Below the pieces are notes generated by a model. That model did not search any database, was not told the origin of the DNA, and saw only the letters and a list, made by a program, of their open reading frames with translations. From the NCBI GenBank assembly GCA_020628895.1, contig JAHDEM010000025.1:1-34964 (forward strand): DNA of 34,964 nucleotides, read 5' to 3'. Position 1 is the stretch's first letter. Every line of letters begins with the position of its first letter. This document shows, in pieces, positions 32,793 through 34,964 of the stretch. Source of the stretch: Candidatus Endobugula sp. (GTDB taxonomy: Bacteria; Pseudomonadota; Gammaproteobacteria; Pseudomonadales; Cellvibrionaceae). Made by a program: the position numbers and the translations under genes.

Positions 32793-34489
32793 GACGAACA
32801 ACTATAATGCGATACGCCACCGGCATTAAAAAACGCCTTAGGTTTTAGCTGGTAATATTTGTCTTCTATTTCAGGCGATTGCTCATCGTAAGGCGCGCTA
32901 AAGACTTGTTGCAGCTCTTTTATTAAGGTGTAATCCCCTTGCATCGCTTGTTGGTAGGCAGGCACAACTAACCACTCACGCCATGTATATTTGGGATTAA
33001 TTTGTTTCATTCTTGTCGATACTTCTTCGTCATTACCGTCATCAATAACAAGCTTGCGCCAACGCTCTAGCCAAGCCTGCCATTGCTCATCCAATTGTGG
33101 GGAAGTTGTTACATAAAAACTCTTTTTTAAGGGTGAGATATCTGTTGGAAGGTGAGATAGCTCGCGGAAGAGCATGGTGTAATCCACTTCCGAACGCACC
33201 ATTAACTGTATGAGCTCTTTAACTAATGCTGGGTTATATTCTGTTAACCCTAGTTTGGCTGTCCACATATCCTCGATGGCCTGTTGCATGGTTTGGCCAA
33301 AGTCACGGCGTATTTGGTCAAGTTGCTCTAGTGCATCGGCGTCGCCTTCTAGCAGCGGTCTTACTGCTGTCCAAAACATATGGTAATTGGCTTCTGCAGC
33401 CATGGGCTGGTTAAAGAATGAAAAGTGCTCGCCACCGCCAGTCCATGGTTGGAATTGCGGGTCAAAAATTTCACAAAAGCCAAAAGGGCCATAGTCCAGA
33501 GTAAAACCACCCGCAGCGCAGTTGTCGCTATTAAAGTTGCCTTGGCAATAACCCACGCGTATCCAGTTGGCAACTAACGAGGTTAAGCGCTGGCGGAAGA
33601 GTTGTGCTAATACAATTAATTGGTCGGTAAAAGCTAGGTTTTGATTAATCTCGTTTTGGTATTCCCGCTCAATAAGATGCGCTACGATCATACGCAATTC
33701 TTCCAATGCATTGTCATGAGTATCACTACGAGCTCGGCGAGCAAATAATTCTAACTGGCCAACACGTAAGAAAGAGGGCGCAACGCGAGTTGATATGGCT
33801 ACAGGATTTTCCATTAGAATATCTGGATCAGAGGAGTAGGAGTCCTGTGAGTACCAGGGTCGGGTAACGGTTTCAGATTTCGATACATACAGTGTTAGCG
33901 ACCGTGATGATGGCACATCCAGTGCGTGCATATATTCTTGTGCTAAAAACTCGCGCACACTAGAGCGCAGCACCGCACGCCCGTCTGCCCCACGGCAGTA
34001 AGGGGTTGGTCCGCCACCTTTTAATTGCATCTCCCAACGCTGGCCATTAAATACCCCTTCAAACACCGATATGGCTCGACCATCCCCATAACCATTGCCC
34101 GTACCAAAGGGACATTGTTGAATATATTCGGTACCGTAAATCGATAGAGCATAACCCGTTGCCCAGCCAAAAGGATGCATAGGACTTTGTGCAGCCGAGA
34201 TGTTGCCAGAAAACAATTGGCTGAAGCTTTTATCCAACACTAAATCATCACTTAAACCAAGCTCATTAAAAAATGAGCTGCTGTGGGCGATATATTCTGG
34301 CTCTGCTAACGGTGTTGGTTTAACAGGAACATAATGGCCAGAAAAGACCTGACGAGCACGATAATCATCCCCGTCTGCTGTAGCATCTGGATCTGGATTT
34401 AGAGTATTCATTAACGAATAGTCCGCTAAGTGCACAAACTCATCAAAGGTAGTGACAGTGGGTGTGGTGGGAGAGGTAGATAAATTCAT
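32789..34489 (-). CDS. selO: SelO pseudokinase protein adenylyltransferase (YdiU)
   Basis: A 566-residue protein of the SelO family, which transfers AMP rather than phosphate to protein hydroxyls and takes part in redox stress responses. Marks are [20 protein letters not shown] with Lys157, Glu180, and NFNSDN with Asp322 and Asn323, ten residues before Asp332 in DYGP, matching the flipped-nucleotide active site of bacterial SelO. The C-terminus reads SCSS, with Cys at the place occupied by selenocysteine in vertebrate homologues and encoded by TGT. It is convergent with the LysR gene. No ribosome site stands out. Confidence 0.95.
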   Translation of the reverse strand: MNLSTSPTTPTVTTFDEFVHLADYSLMNTLNPDPDATADGDDYRARQVFSGHYVPVKPTPLAEPEYIAHSSSFFNELGLSDDLVLDKSFSQLFSGNISAAQSPMHPFGWATGYALSIYGTEYIQQCPFGTGNGYGDGRAISVFEGVFNGQRWEMQLKGGGPTPYCRGADGRAVLRSSVREFLAQEYMHALDVPSSRSLTLYVSKSETVTRPWYSQDSYSSDPDILMENPVAISTRVAPSFLRVGQLELFARRARSDTHDNALEELRMIVAHLIEREYQNEINQNLAFTDQLIVLAQLFRQRLTSLVANWIRVGYCQGNFNSDNCAAGGFTLDYGPFGFCEIFDPQFQPWTGGGEHFSFFNQPMAAEANYHMFWTAVRPLLEGDADALEQLDQIRRDFGQTMQQAIEDMWTAKLGLTEYNPALVKELIQLMVRSEVDYTMLFRELSHLPTDISPLKKSFYVTTSPQLDEQWQAWLERWRKLVIDDGNDEEVSTRMKQINPKYTWREWLVVPAYQQAMQGDYTLIKELQQVFSAPYDEQSPEIEDKYYQLKPKAFFNAGGVSHYSCSS

Positions 34490-34658
34490 TGGCGACTATT
34501 AACAATAACTGATTTATGGATTTGTTGCGTAGTATACGAGTTTTCTTCTAAATAGGGTTACGCGATTGTATTTTAATATTGTCAGTTTTAACGCTTACAT
34601 AATTGTTGAGCGGTGACTTTTTGGTTATGCAGTATATTTGAGAGGGGTAGGTTTTAGA

Positions 34659-34964
34659 TCATACACTGCTAATATGTTCCCTTTGTAACAGTTCTACCTT
34701 ACCTCGGTACGTAGCTACCAAACCTTGTTGCTCCAATTGTGATAACTTGCGTGAGATAACCTCGCGAGCGGTACCCAGTTCTTTGGCAATGACATCCTGC
34801 GTCATATGGATAAAACCGTCTGCATCTGATTGTTGGAGCAGCAGTTTCACTAATTCAAAATGAATATCTTTAGACGCTACTTTATCGAGCAGGCTAATTA
34901 GCGATGACATACGTTTTGAGTAGCCTTGTAAAACGTATTGTGCAAATTGGCTAGATAGGTCGAG
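34659..34964 (-). CDS. Crp/Fnr-family regulator, C-terminal part (cut by window edge)
   Basis: The last 101 codons of a regulator that continues beyond the window. The frame is open from the right edge to 34911, encoding LDLSSQFAQYVLQGYSKR, then reaches MSSLISLLDKVASKDIHFEL and the helix-turn-helix MTQDVIAKELGTAREVISRKLSQLEQQGLV. These match the dimerisation helix and winged helix of Crp/Fnr proteins. The ATG at 34910 is therefore internal, not the true start. The sensor domain, and hence any FeS-cluster or nucleotide site, is outside the window. Confidence 0.85.
   Translation of the reverse strand, partial: LDLSSQFAQYVLQGYSKRMSSLISLLDKVASKDIHFELVKLLLQQSDADGFIHMTQDVIAKELGTAREVISRKLSQLEQQGLVATYRGKVELLQREHISSV

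Noticed and set aside
34659-34910. Complete 83-residue DNA-binding protein
   Set aside because: The frame stays open to the window edge and the added residues match a Crp/Fnr helix, so the ATG is internal.

Overview
The window looks like a chromosomal stretch of an aquatic, probably marine, gammaproteobacterium with moderate to low GC. The block leuS-lptE-holA and the block lnt-corC-ybeY-ybeZ-miaB occur in an order I recall from Pseudomonas-like genomes. Families such as DUF3080, DUF3081, DUF2256, ZrgA and FeS-type photolyase are typical of Vibrio/Alteromonas/Cellvibrio-type bacteria. I cannot name the species. No rRNA, tRNA, CRISPR array, transposase or phage gene was seen.

Layout. (1) 104-2961, plus strand: an alpha-hydroxy-acid (probably L-lactate) dehydrogenase, a FadR-type GntR regulator and an AEC-family permease, forming a compact utilisation operon. 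(2) 3014-7586, minus strand: leuS, lptE, holA and a small charged protein, i.e. housekeeping translation, outer-membrane LPS assembly and replication. (3) 7771-10315, plus strand: an ElyC/YdcF-like envelope protein, a NIT-like helical protein and an unrecognised 149-residue protein. (4) 10312-15986, minus strand: miaB, ybeZ, ybeY, corC and lnt. (5) 16109-16622: a BrnT/BrnA toxin-antitoxin pair with a 30-bp palindromic operator candidate. (6) 16688-20079: a zinc-uptake locus with ABC permease and ATPase, a DUF3299 exported protein, and a His-rich ZrgA-like protein behind a near-perfect Zur box.

(7) 20227-29019 is the most distinctive region, a light and DNA-damage cluster. It holds a 49-residue DUF2256 protein overlapping an FeS-cluster photolyase, a DUF3080 lipoprotein overlapping a MerR-type regulator, a divergent unit with a small membrane protein and a small cytochrome c, an opposing DUF3081 gene, a DASH-type cryptochrome/photolyase, a 65-residue Cys-rich protein, a radical-SAM DNA modification/repair protein and its DUF4130 (TIGR03915) partner. 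The radical-SAM start codon lies one base behind a perfect 20-bp hairpin plus U6 tract, so the terminator may also control its expression.

(8) 29068-32792: a three-gene oxidative operon (CmcJ/NvfI-like oxygenase, 2OG-Fe(II)-type dioxygenase, SDR) divergent from a LysR regulator. This looks like an uncharacterised tailoring or catabolic pathway. (9) 32789-34964: SelO pseudokinase AMPylase, then the C-terminal part of a Crp/Fnr-type regulator cut by the window edge.

No gene-free stretch exceeds about 250 bases. The longest (8533-8780) shows nothing I can assign. Families were recognised by eye from motifs and memory; no database search was run.
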